A DNA stretch of 64,000 nucleotides from a bacterium (GTDB taxonomy: Bacteria; Zixibacteria; MSB-5A5; CAIYYT01). The stretch is from the NCBI GenBank assembly GCA_016708315.1, contig JADJGC010000015.1, forward strand, positions 1 to 64,000, in the 5' to 3' direction. The notes under the pieces are model-generated. The model saw only the letters and a program-made list of their open reading frames with translations, did no database searches and was not told the origin of the DNA. This document shows, piece after piece, positions 17,957 through 29,800 of the stretch; the first letter of the stretch is position 1, and every line of letters starts with the position of its first letter. The position numbers and the translations under genes are program-made.

Positions 17957-17987
17957 AAGAGTAAGTCGGCCTATCCTGTTGGATAGC

Positions 17988-20900
17988 TTACGGGCAGCTT
18001 GCGCAGGGCGCCGCTCCGCCGCCAAAGATGTAACTAATCAGATAGACCACGTCCGCAACGCTGGTCGCACCGCTGCAGTCGGGATCGCCTCCTCGGACGG
18101 TTGCCGGAGCGGCTCCGCCTGAGAAGATGTAGTTGATCAAATGTACCACGTCGGCAATCGAAATCGCCATGGATCCGTCGGCATCTCCGCAAATGCCGTC
18201 GATGACTGATATGCTCGTAAACATGGTATCTGCTCGCCCGTCGCCGCTTAGAGCTATGAAGCGCAGGTTATAGACCGAGTCCTTTTGGTTTGGTATCGGG
18301 TCGAGAGTATAGCTTCCTCGTCCGTTACCGGAATCGACCAATACAGCGTTCCACGGCGCTATTGGCTGACCTGACACTGATAGGGCTGCCGGTGGACTAT
18401 CGACATCAGACGAGCGCAGATAGAGCCTGAGAATGTCTGAATTGATGTTTACCGTGTAGCTCGCGTTCAAGTTCACGAGCACGGGCGACTGTGGGCCGGC
18501 TTCGATAACGGTCAAGACGACCATCTCGGTGTCGACTAACGGCGGGGTTGCCTCCCTGACTCGGAATACGAGGTTATACACGCCGGCAGCGGTAAATCCC
18601 GGTGTGTAGAGCAACCGAGATGTTGCTGTGCCTGCAGGTTGACCCGTAAGAGCCGTAAATGTCGCTCCGGACGGAAGTGCGGATGATGTAAGATTCACAG
18701 GTAGACCATCTGGATCGGAACCCGTGATATTGATATCAAGAGTCTGGCCCTCAAGAACCGAGAGCGACCCAATCGGGTTCAGAACCGGCGGTACCGATAC
18801 GTTGGTAACACTAAATGTCCACGGCGAATATCGATACAGATTCGCATTTGTCTGATCTATCGCCAGCATAACAACCTTATAGCTTCCAGCTTGCTGGAAA
18901 TTGGGGCTGAATGTGAAGACCGCCGTATCGCCCATATCATTCACACTCATATTGGCAGGCAATGGCTGGGCAAACAGAATCGTGGTATCATTTCCACTGA
19001 CAGTAAACAACTTTGCCGTCAAAATTGGATCCGTTTCATCAGCGTCGTTCGAGTAAAAGGTGATGTTCACCGTATTGCCTTCTGCTACTATTCGCGTTCC
19101 GCAATCTGCGGGAATTGGACAAGTCAGAAGCGGTGTATAATTAGGCTGGTCGGGTGCAATTGGCGAATCGTTGACCCTCAACACAACGCGCGAAGTGTCG
19201 ATTATCTGGTTGTCCGCGCCATCGATAGCGTAGAAAACAACCACATAGATGCCTAACTGCAAGTTCGCAGTCTGCCACTCAAAAGCCGCAGTCCCGTTTC
19301 CATTATCCGTAAATGTACTTGTCCACGGTAGCGGTGTGCTTGAATCCAGATTCGCGGTAACACTATCGGCGTCTGATGAAGTCAAAGTCAAATTAATCAG
19401 ATCGCCTTCGATCACAGTGACAGTATCAAGATCGTTCAAGACGGTCGTGTTTCTTCGCACTGCAAGGACCGGCGTTTGATTGCCCGCCTCTTCAACGTTG
19501 ACGACCACAAGCTCTGTATCAGACCTCTGGCCATCAGTTGCGATAAACGTCAGGTCATAGAGACCGGCCTGCACAAAGACCGGCGCAAATGTAAATGATC
19601 CTCTGCCGTTACCGGAATCCACAAAGACCGAATTGAGCGGCGGTACAAGCAGCGAATCAATCTTCAACTGCGGAATTGTGCCGTCAGGATCGGTGGCACT
19701 GATCTGGAACGCAAGAATCTCGCCCTCGGTCACAAATTGCGTATCCGCCGGAACAACAAGTATTGGCGGTTGCGGCACATTCGTAACCTGTATCAGAACA
19801 GTCTCATTGTCAGTCTTGTTGCCGTCCGAGGCAAATATCTTGACCGAATACAATCCTGACTGCGTGAAGCTGGGCTGGAATCGGAATGATCCCGCACCGT
19901 TGGCAGAATCGATCAGGATAGCATTCTGAGGAACACTCTGAGCATAGAAGAATGGAGTAGATCCATCCGGGTCGGTTGCAGAAATTCGGAACTCAAGCAT
20001 CTGCCCTTCCGCTACCGACTTCGTGCCAATCGCCGCCAACACCGGTGCTTGGTTGGTTACCTGCACCGTGATAGTAGCGGTGTCGCGCGAACTCAACGCC
20101 GGCGATTCATCGTCAGTACACAAGACGATAAACTGATGAATGCCGGTATCACTTGCTGTCGGCAACCAGCGAAGTGACCCGCGATTATTGGTTGAATCAG
20201 TAAATACCGCAGTAGTCGGCTTGGCTAAAGCGAGCAAGTAGAGACGTCCGCCATTGGCGTCGGTTGAGTCAGTCGCGACTACGTGAATCTTAACTGAATC
20301 TCCGGGCACTGCCGTCACGTTGGCAATTGGTGAGATCTTCGGAGCGCGATTGATATCCAGCGTCGTAATCGCAACCTTCTCTTGATCGACAGCGCCATCG
20401 TCGTCAAGCGCGAAGAAAGTCACTGTATCGGTTCCGGCATCGAAGTAGTTCGGCGAATAGGTAAACGAACCGGCGCCGTTGCCTGAATCGACGAAGACAT
20501 AGTTGTTCATCAACGTATTCACCAGAAGATTTGGTGTCCCGGCTTCGTCCGTCGCATGGACACGGAAGGTCAGGATGTTGCCCTCGGCAATCTGCTTGGT
20601 ACCGATCGAGTCGAGTACCGGCGGCAGATTTCCTGCTTCGCCTACGGTAATCTGGACACTCTCGCTATCTGCTAAGACGCCATCACTGGCAACGAACAAC
20701 ACGTTGTAAACTCCCCGCCTGGTTGAAGTTCGGCGAGAATGTGAATGAACCTGCTCCGTTGGTGGAGTCTACAAATATCGCATTGGCAGGAATCGTGAAT
20801 GCCGCCAACGAGGGAATTGCGCCGTCGCCGTCAGTTGCGCTTAAGCGGAACTGAAGGACATTGCCTTCCTGAATCGCCCGGTTACCGATTGTCGCCAAAA

Positions 20901-23841
20901 CCGGTCGTTGGTTTCCAGCGTCGATTACAGTAATCGCGACAACTTCCGAATCGGCCAACAAGCCATCGGAAGCGATGAATGTCACATTGAAGACTCCCGC
21001 CTGATTGAACCCGGGAGTGAAATTGAACGAACCGCTGCCGTTGGCATTGTCAACAAAGGTTGCATTCAGTGGAAGGTTCACGGCTGTCAACGTCGGAATT
21101 GTCGCATCAAGGTCAGTTGCAGTCGCACTAAAGCTCAGCAACACGCCTTCAGTAACGTTCTGTGCGCCAATTGCTGCGAGCACTGGCGGACGATTCATCT
21201 CGTTGACAGTTACGGCTACTACTTCGGAATCTGCCAAGAAGCCGTCAGATGCTATGAACGTAACATTGAACACGCCGGCCTGAGTAAAGTCCGGCGCAAA
21301 GTTGAATGTTCCGGTTCCGTTGCCGTTATCGACAAAACTGGCATTGGTAGGAACGCCGACGGCCGACAATGTCGGAATGCTCGAATCGGGGTCACCGGCG
21401 TTGATGTTGAAGTTCAAAACCGCGCCCTCATTGACGTTGCGCGGTCCAATTGTTGTAAGAACCGGCGCCTGATTTCCGGCATCATTGACACTGACTGCAA
21501 CAACCTCGCTATCGGCAAGCACACCGTCAGTTGCGATAAATGTCACATTGTAGATGCCCGACTGCGCGAATGTCGGCGAAAAATTGAAAGTGCCAGTGCC
21601 ATCACCGTTGTTGTTGAATGTTGCACCGACGGGCAATCCCGTTGCCGTGAGTGTCGGCGTTGTACCATCGGGATCAATTGCGCTGGCATTGAAATTCAGA
21701 TTGGCGCCTTCATTGACCAGTTGTGGTCCAATAGCCGCAAGAACCGGTCTTTGATTGCCGGCATCGTTGACAGTGATCGCCACGACTTCGCTATCGGCGA
21801 GTCCGCCGTCACTGGCAATAAACGTCACATTGAAAATTCCAGATTGCACAAAGCTCGGATTGAAATTGAATGTGCCGCTGCCGTTACCGTTGTCAACAAA
21901 CGTCGCATTGAGCGGTACGTTGACTGCTGTCAGCGTCGGAGTCGTTGCATCTGGATCAGTTGCAGTGGCAATGAAGTTCAAATTGGCACCTTCAGTCACA
22001 CTGCGCGGACCGATAGCCGCCAAAACTGGCCGTTGGTTGCCGCTGTCAATGACCGTTATAGCCACAACTTCAGAATCGGCAAGTGTTCCGTCAGTTGCGA
22101 TGAACGTGACATTGAACACACCGGCTTGGGTAAAGTTCGGATTGAAGTTAAATGTCGCTGTCCCGTTGCCGTTATCGACGTAGGTCGCGTTGGCGGGAAT
22201 ACCGACCGCACTGAATGTTGGAGTCGTTGCATCCGGATCAGACGCACTGGTATTGAAATTCAGGTTCAAACCTTCAGTGATATTACGTGGACCAATTGCC
22301 GCAAGAACCGGTCGTTGATTTCCGGCCTCATTAACGGTAATTGCCACAACTTCAGAGTCCGCAAGGATTCCGTCAGAGGCGATGAACGTGACGTTGTAAA
22401 CGCCTGCTTGAACGAATGTCGGATTGAAATTGAATGTACCGGTACCGTTGCCGTTGTTGATGAATGTCGCATTGAGCGGCAGATTTATCGCCGACATGAC
22501 AGGAGTCGTGCCATCGGCATCAGCGGCTGTTGCGATAAAGTTGAGATTGGCGCCTTCAATTACGTTGCGCGGTCCAATTGCCGCAAGTACCGGAGCACGC
22601 TCCACAACTTGCACACGGACCGTGTCAGGAATAGAATTCGTTACTCCATCGTTCACTACCAGGCGGAAGAAATAATCGCCATTTGCATTTGCGGTGAATG
22701 TCGGTTGAGCTGCGGTCCCACTCGAGAGAATCACTGCGGGTCCCGAGGTCTGCAACCAGTTGTAGGTCAAGCTGTCCAGATCAACGTCGGTCGATCCAAG
22801 ACCGGTGAGTGTAATCAGTGTATTCTTAAATCTTCCCAATTGGTCAGGTCCGGCATTAGCAACCGGCGCTGTATTGGCAAAGTAATTAAATCCATTGGGA
22901 AGTGTCCCGGCAAGTGCCGCTGAATTGTTGCTAACAACAACATCAGCCGGCCCGACACCGGAGGGCGTTACCGCAGTAATACGGCCAGCGGACACGACTG
23001 CTACCGAAGCAGCCGGATTGCCGTCAATTGTCACTGTTACACCGGAATTGTCAAAACCGGAGCCGAAAATTGTGACGGCAGTTCCACCAACCGAAGGTCC
23101 GGTCGCGGGAGCTATGGAAGTTACGATCGGTGCAGTCAGCAATCCAGCGCTTGCTGATGCCAGCGCAGAATGTGCTGAGTACTGACCGGCATTCTGAGCG
23201 ATGACGACGTAGGTATAAGATGACGCGCCATCAACAGTGGCATCCACGAAAAATGTATCGACTACACCGGCATTGGCCAAGCTTCCAGCCGGGTTGTCCA
23301 CACGGAAGAAGGATCCGTTCGAGCTCGAGAGGCGGCGATAAACGTGATAAGTCGATCCGGCAGAGCCCGACCAAATTACCAACATCTTTGTACTGGATAT
23401 CGCCCGTGCCGTCACGTTCGTCGGTCTTGCCGGAAGCGCCCCTGCTGCCAACACAATATTCTCTTGTTGGAAACTGTTGTTCGGAATGCTGTTGGCAAGA
23501 TGATATATCTGGCCATTCGTCGTGTTGACGAAATAGTAATCGTAGGGATTACCGGCGGCTTCGGTCAGATAATTCTGAAAATCATCAAACCAGTTTCCGC
23601 TCTGATAACCGGCACCATCCGACAATTCGATGCGAATCTCTTCGTCGGTGTCATCAAGGAATCCAAAGAATGAGATTTCCCCATCCGCCGGAACCGAAAG
23701 ATTGGAATTTTGGACTGTACCAAATATCGAACCCTGCGCGAAGGCCGACGCCGGTACTACCAGCAGCGCAGCCATCGCTACCATTAGCAGGAGCATCCAA
23801 TTGCCTGCTTTTGGTTTGCGATTATAGTCTTTCAACCGCAC
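17988..23841 (-). CDS. Secreted multi-Ig/cadherin-like repeat protein with dockerin pair (about 1,950 aa); apparent frameshift
   Basis: Two overlapping frames join into one protein if one G is removed from the GGGG run near 20714-20717. The first frame breaks within the repeat motif NFNQAG-VYNVLFVASDG, and the second frame resumes exactly there. The start is a GTG 5 nt after GGAGG. Order: signal peptide (about 1-36), a beta domain, an FN3-like domain (about 140-240), an IPT/TIG domain (about 245-330) and a PKD-like domain. About 15 Ig/cadherin-like repeats follow. The first seven are nearly the same as the 93-aa units of the neighbouring 4,112-aa protein; the rest are diverged. The C-terminal dockerin pair ends in CASCP. 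It lies 48 bp downstream of the 4,112-aa gene, so the two are probably one transcript. A surface adhesin or scaffold role is inferred. Confidence 0.78.
18215..22595 (-). repeat. About 15 tandem Ig/cadherin-like repeat units
   Basis: The units are roughly 279 bp. The seven at the 5' end of the gene (22595 down to about 20640) share the PVLAAIGPRNVxEG ... FIASDGxLADSE signature with the giant neighbour. The eight at the 3' end are strongly diverged, which suggests the 5' units spread more recently. Confidence 0.8.
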
Positions 23842-23889
23842 AGAAACCTCCAGATATAAGAGAAAAACATTTTTTCGACTCCTTGTGCC

Positions 23890-26800
23890 TTACGGCGCTG
23901 GGAATGCCCCATTCGCCGCAGCATTTGCCTGATATACTCGTCCGGCCTTGACGCTGAAATTCGTTCCGAATCCAGCGGCGAAGCGCGAACGGTAGGACTG
24001 AGAACTGGGTAGGAATTCGTTAAGCGTATTCAACAACCCGGGTATGCTATTTATGACATCCTGTGCAAACAGGAAGTTGGTCTCAAATTCAAACGGTATC
24101 ATGATTAACGAGTAGTCGGTCGTCGGCGTGGTCAATATCGAATACGAGGTCGAACCGGAATCCGGCACGCGACCTGCAATCGACCACGTGAAGTTCGTCT
24201 TCACGTTTACCTGGAACACACTACCCGGTGCTACCGCGAAGTTCGTCCCGAACCCGGCAGCAAATCGAGCCTGATAGCTCTGCGACGACGGTATATAGTT
24301 GTTGAGCGTGTTGATATTTGTCGTACCGCCCATGGAGTTGATTACATCTTGTGCCGTGATCAGGCCGGTATTAGCAAACGGCAGACCCGCAAGATTGAAA
24401 TCGGTGCTGGGTGAAATCACCATCGGATAGTCATATTCGCCCACGCGATTGGAGACATTCGAGACACGGCCAATCTGGTCCACTACCTTGACGGCATAGA
24501 AGTAGTTCGTGTTCGCATCACCAACAACATCGGCGCCATTGAGGTCATTGTCCGTGAACTCACCGATGGCTGCAGCAACTCCACCAATTGATTCAGCCGG
24601 CGTGGGATTGAAGTACGCCCTGGTGCCGCGATAGATGATGTAGCGGTCAATTAGTGTCGGCAGACCGACAGAGTCGGTCGAAATCGGCGACCATGTCAGC
24701 CGTATTGCGTTGCCATTGATTTGCGCCATCAAGTCCGGAACGCGGCCAGGAGGGACGCTTCCACCCTGATCAAACACCGTGATTGCGACGATCTCGGTAT
24801 CGGCAAGTACTCCATCAGAAGCAATGAATCTGACGTTATAGACACCATCTTGCAGATAGGTCGGATTGAAATTGAATGTTCCCGTGCCATTGCCGTTGTC
24901 ATTGAACGTCGAATTGGAGGGAAGATTCTGAGCCGTTAATGTCGGCGTCGTTGCATCAGCATCGCTTGCTGTAACATTGAAATTCAAGTTCGCGCCTTCG
25001 TTGACATTGCGCGGCCCGATGGTCGCCAATACGGGTGCGAGGTTGACATTGTTCACTGTTATCGCGACGACTTCGCTATCAGCAAGTGCACCATCTGAAG
25101 CGATAAACGTCACACTGAAAACTCCGGCTTGCGTGAAACTCGGACTAAAATTAAATGTCCCAGTTCCATTGCCGTTGTCGGTAAATGTCGCATTGAGCGG
25201 CACGTTGACCGCAGACAGTGCTGGCGTGCTCAAGTCTGGATCACTGCCGGAAACACTGAAGTTCAGATTTGCGCCCTCGTTCACGTTACGAGGACCAATT
25301 GCCGCCAACACTGGCGGTAGATTGACACCCGATACCGTGATCGCCACTACTTCAGAATCAGCGAGCACGCCATCTGAAGCGATGAATGTCACGTTATAAA
25401 CGCCACCCTGAGTAAAGTCCGGATCGAAATCGAACGTCCCGCTGCCATTGCCGTTATCTGTGAACGTGGCATTGGTCGGCACATTGAGCGCAGTCAAGGT
25501 TGGAATCGTCGCATCCGGATCGGTTGCGGTCGCGCTGAAGTTCAAGTTTGCACCTTCAGCAACAACCTTGGGGCCGATTGTGGCCAAAACCGGTGCGAGA
25601 TTGACATTGTTGACTGTAATCGCAACAACCTCACTATCAGCAAGCGCACCATCGGATGCAATGAACGTCACATTGAAAACTCCGGCCTGCGTGAAGCTCG
25701 GATCAAAATCAAATGTTCCGGTGCCGTTACCGTTGTCAGTAAGCGTCGCATTGAGCGGAACGTTGACTGCGGTCAGGACCGGGAAGTTCAAATCTGGATC
25801 AGTGGAAGACACGCCGAAGTTCAAATTCGCGCCCTCATTGACGTTGCGCGGACCTATATTCGCCAAAACCGGCGAGAGATTGACATTATTTACGGTAATC
25901 GCTACGACCTCACTATCAGCGAGTGCGCCGTCTGAAGCGATGAACGTAACGTTAAATACACCAGCCTGGGTGAAGTTGGGGCTGAAGTTGAATGTTCCAG
26001 TGCCGTTGCCGTTGTCTGTAAACGTCGCATTGAGCGGAACGTTGACTGCTGACAACGCCGGTGTACTGAGATCAGGGTCGCTTCCTGACACGCTGAAATT
26101 CAGGTTTGCACCCTCATTAACATTGCGTGGTCCGATAGAGGCCAGAACCGGCGGCAAATTGACACCCGATACCGTGATCGCCACTACTTCAGAATCAGCG
26201 AGCACTCCGTCTGATGCGACAAATGTCACGTTGAAGACGCCGCCCTGCGTGAAATCGGGATCGAAATCGAATGTTCCACTGCCGTTGCCATTATCAACAA
26301 ACGTTGCGTTTGTTGGCACGTTAAGCGCCGTCAATGTCGGAATCGTTGCATCCGGGTCAGTTGACGTCGCGTTGAAATTCAAGTTTGCGCCTTCGGCGAC
26401 GACTTTGGGTCCAATAGCGGCAAGCACCGGAGCGAGGTTGACATTGTTGACTGTTATCGCAACGACTTCGCTATCAGCAAGCGCACCATCGGACGCGATG
26501 AATGTCACATTGAACACGCCCGCCTGCGTGAAATTCGGACTGAAATTGAAAGTTCCGGTTCCATTGCCATTGTCGGTGAACGTCGCATTAAGCGGAACGT
26601 TGACCGCTGACAGTGCCGGTGTGCTGAGATCCGGATCACTGCCGGAAACGTTGAAGTTCAGGTTCGCGCCTTCATTAACATTGCGCGGTCCGATAGCCGC
26701 CAACACCGGCGGTAGATTCACACCATTTACAGTGATGGCAACAACTTCAGAATCAGCGAGCACACCGTCTGATGCTATGAATGTCACGTTGTAGACACCG

Positions 26801-29800
26801 CTCTGCGTGAAGTTGGGATTGAAGTTCAAGGTCCCGCTGCCGTTGCCGTTGTCTGTGAACGTGGCATTCGTCGGTACATTGAGCGCTGTCAAAGTCGGAA
26901 TCGTTGCATCCGGATCTGTGGCTGTCGCATTGAAGTTCAAGTTAGCACCTTCGGCGACGACCTTGGGTCCAATCGCGGCGAGCACCGGCGAAAGGTTTAC
27001 CTGGTTGACTGTAATCGCAACGACTTCGCTATCAGCAAGTGCGCCATCAGACGCAATGAGCGTCACATTGAAAACACCTGCTTGGGTAAAGCTCGGGCTG
27101 AAGTTGAATGTCCCTGTGCCATTGCCGTTGTCAGTGAACGTCGCATTTGCAGGCACGCTCGCGGCAGAAAGCGTCAAGACAGTCAGATCAAGATCAGAGG
27201 CTGAAATACCAAAATTCAGATTCCCGCCCTCATTAACGTTCTTAGCACCAATTGAGGCGAGCACCGGTCTTTGGTTACCGGCTTCATTAACTGTTATCGC
27301 GACAACTTCAGTATCCGCCAAAGCGCCATCGCCGGCGATGAAGCGTACGTTGTAAACGCCAGCTTGCACATAGCTCGGATTGAAGTCGAATGTTCCGGTA
27401 CCATTGCCGTTATCTACGAAGCTCGCGTTTGCAGGCAAGCTCTGCGCTACCAACGAAGGCGTAGTTGCGTCTGCATCGGTGGCGGAGATATTGAAATTCA
27501 GGTTGGCACCTTCTGTGACACTTCTCGGACCGATCGCCGCCAATACCGGCGCCTGGTTTCCTGCATCAAACACGGTTATGACCACTACTTCGGAGTCTGC
27601 AAGAACTCCATCAGACGCGATGAAGGTCACATTGTAGACTCCAGCTTGCAGGAAGTCCGGCGTAAAACTGAATGCGCCTGTTCCGTTGCCGTTGTCATTG
27701 AAGCTTGCATTAATCGGCAATCCAACCGCAGTCAGGAGCGGAGTGGTCGCATCAGCGTCAGTTGCTGAAGCAGCGAAATTGAGTGTCACTCCTTCTGTTG
27801 CGGATTGTGCGCCAATCGCCGCCAGCACCGGGCGTTGATTGCCGGCCTCGTTAACTGTAATCGCTACAACCTCTGTGTCCGCAAGCGCACCATCAGAGGC
27901 GATGAAACTCACGTTGTAGACACCGGCCTGAGTGAAATTCGGTGTGAAGTTGAATGAGCCTGCGCCGTTGCTATTGTCAACGAAACTCGCGCCTGCCGGC
28001 AAGTTCACAGCCGTCAGAGTTGGAGTAGTCTGATCTGGATCACTTGCAGTAGCAATGAACGTCAACAACTGCCCTTCGGTCACACTCTTGGGGCCAATCG
28101 CCGTCAAGACTGGCGTCTGATTGCCGGCTTCGTTGACCGTAATCGCGACTACTTCGCTGTCTGCAAGAAGTCCGTCAGAGGCGATGAATGTGACGTTATA
28201 GACTCCCGCCTGAATAAAGCTCGGATCGAAATCAATCGTTCCGGTACCATTGCCATTGTCCACAAAGATCGCGTTGAGCGGCACACTGAGTGCGGAAAGA
28301 GTTGGCGTCGTTCCATCCGGATCTGTAGCTGAAATGTTGAATGTCAGATTAGCGCCTTCGGTAACCGAACGCGGACCGATTGATGCCAAAACCGGCGTCA
28401 GGTTTGTACCGGTGACTGATATGGCTACCACCTCCGAGTCGGCGAGATTGCCGTCGGACGCGATGAATGTCACATTGTAAACACCGGCTTGACTGAAGTT
28501 CGGGTTGAACGTAAACGAGCCGGTGCCATTGCCGTTGTTGGTGTAGTTGGCGTTTACCGGAACATTGAGAGCAGTTAAAACCGGAATCGGACCATCGGGG
28601 TCGGTTGCCGAGGTTGCGAAACTAAGCGTTCCGCCTTCAGCTACCGATTTTGCACCAATTGCAGCCTGCACCGGTGCGCGGTTGGTATTGGTTACAGTTA
28701 TGGTCACCGTTTCGGAATCGGCAAGCGATCCGTCAAAAGCGACGAAGATCACATTGTAAATTGCCGCCTGAGTGAAATTCGGTGTAAACGAGAAAGTGGC
28801 CGTGCCATTTCCGTTGTCGCTCAGCGACGAATTGGCCGGAAGTCCGAATGCAATAAATCCGGGTATTGTCTGATCGGCATCTGACGCGGAAAGCACTAAC
28901 GATAGTAAGACGCCTTCGCCGGTCGTTTGCGGACCAATTGGCGCGAGCACCGGGCGCTGATTGCCTGCGTCGTTGACAGTGATCGTCACGACTTCGCTGT
29001 CTGCCAATACACCATCTGAAGCTATGAATGTGATCAAATAATTCGTCGACTGGACGAAACTCGGGTCAAAAGTGAATGTCGCCGTTCCGTTGCCGTTGTT
29101 GATCAAACTGGCATTGAGCGGGATGTTTGCTCCGCTGAATGTCGGCAACGATCCGTCAGCATCCGTCGCCGAGATGTTGAATGTAAGATTCTGACCCTCA
29201 GTCACACTGCGGGGTCCAATTGCCGTCAGCACCGGGCGCTGATTACCGGCTTCATTAACCGTAATCGCGACCAACTCGCTGTCAGCAAGGGTCCCATCGG
29301 AAACGATGAATCTTACATTGTAAACGCCCGCTTGCACAAAGGTCGGGTTGAAATTGAATGTGCCCGTTCCATTGCCGTTGTCTGCAAAAGTGGCATTGAG
29401 CGGCAAGTTCTGCGCAACTATCGTGGGGATGTTACCGTCAGGGTCGCTGCCATTGACAACGAAGTTCAGATTCGCGCCCTCGGTCACATTTCTTGGACCG
29501 ACTGCCGCTAACACCGGCGCTCGATTGACATTGTTCACAGTGATTGCGACTACTTCGCTGTCTGCAAGAATACCATCGAACGCGATGAACGTCACGTTGA
29601 TCACACCGGCTTGCGAAAAGCTCGGATTGAAATTGAATGTACCCGTGCCATTACCGTTGTCGGTGAATGTCGCGTTCACGGGAACATTGAGGGCGGTCAA
29701 ACTAGGAATTGAAGCTTCCGGATCAGTCGCCGACACACCGAAATTCAAATTGGCGTTTTCGTTGACGTTTCGTGGTCCGATCGCCGCAAGGACCGGCGGC

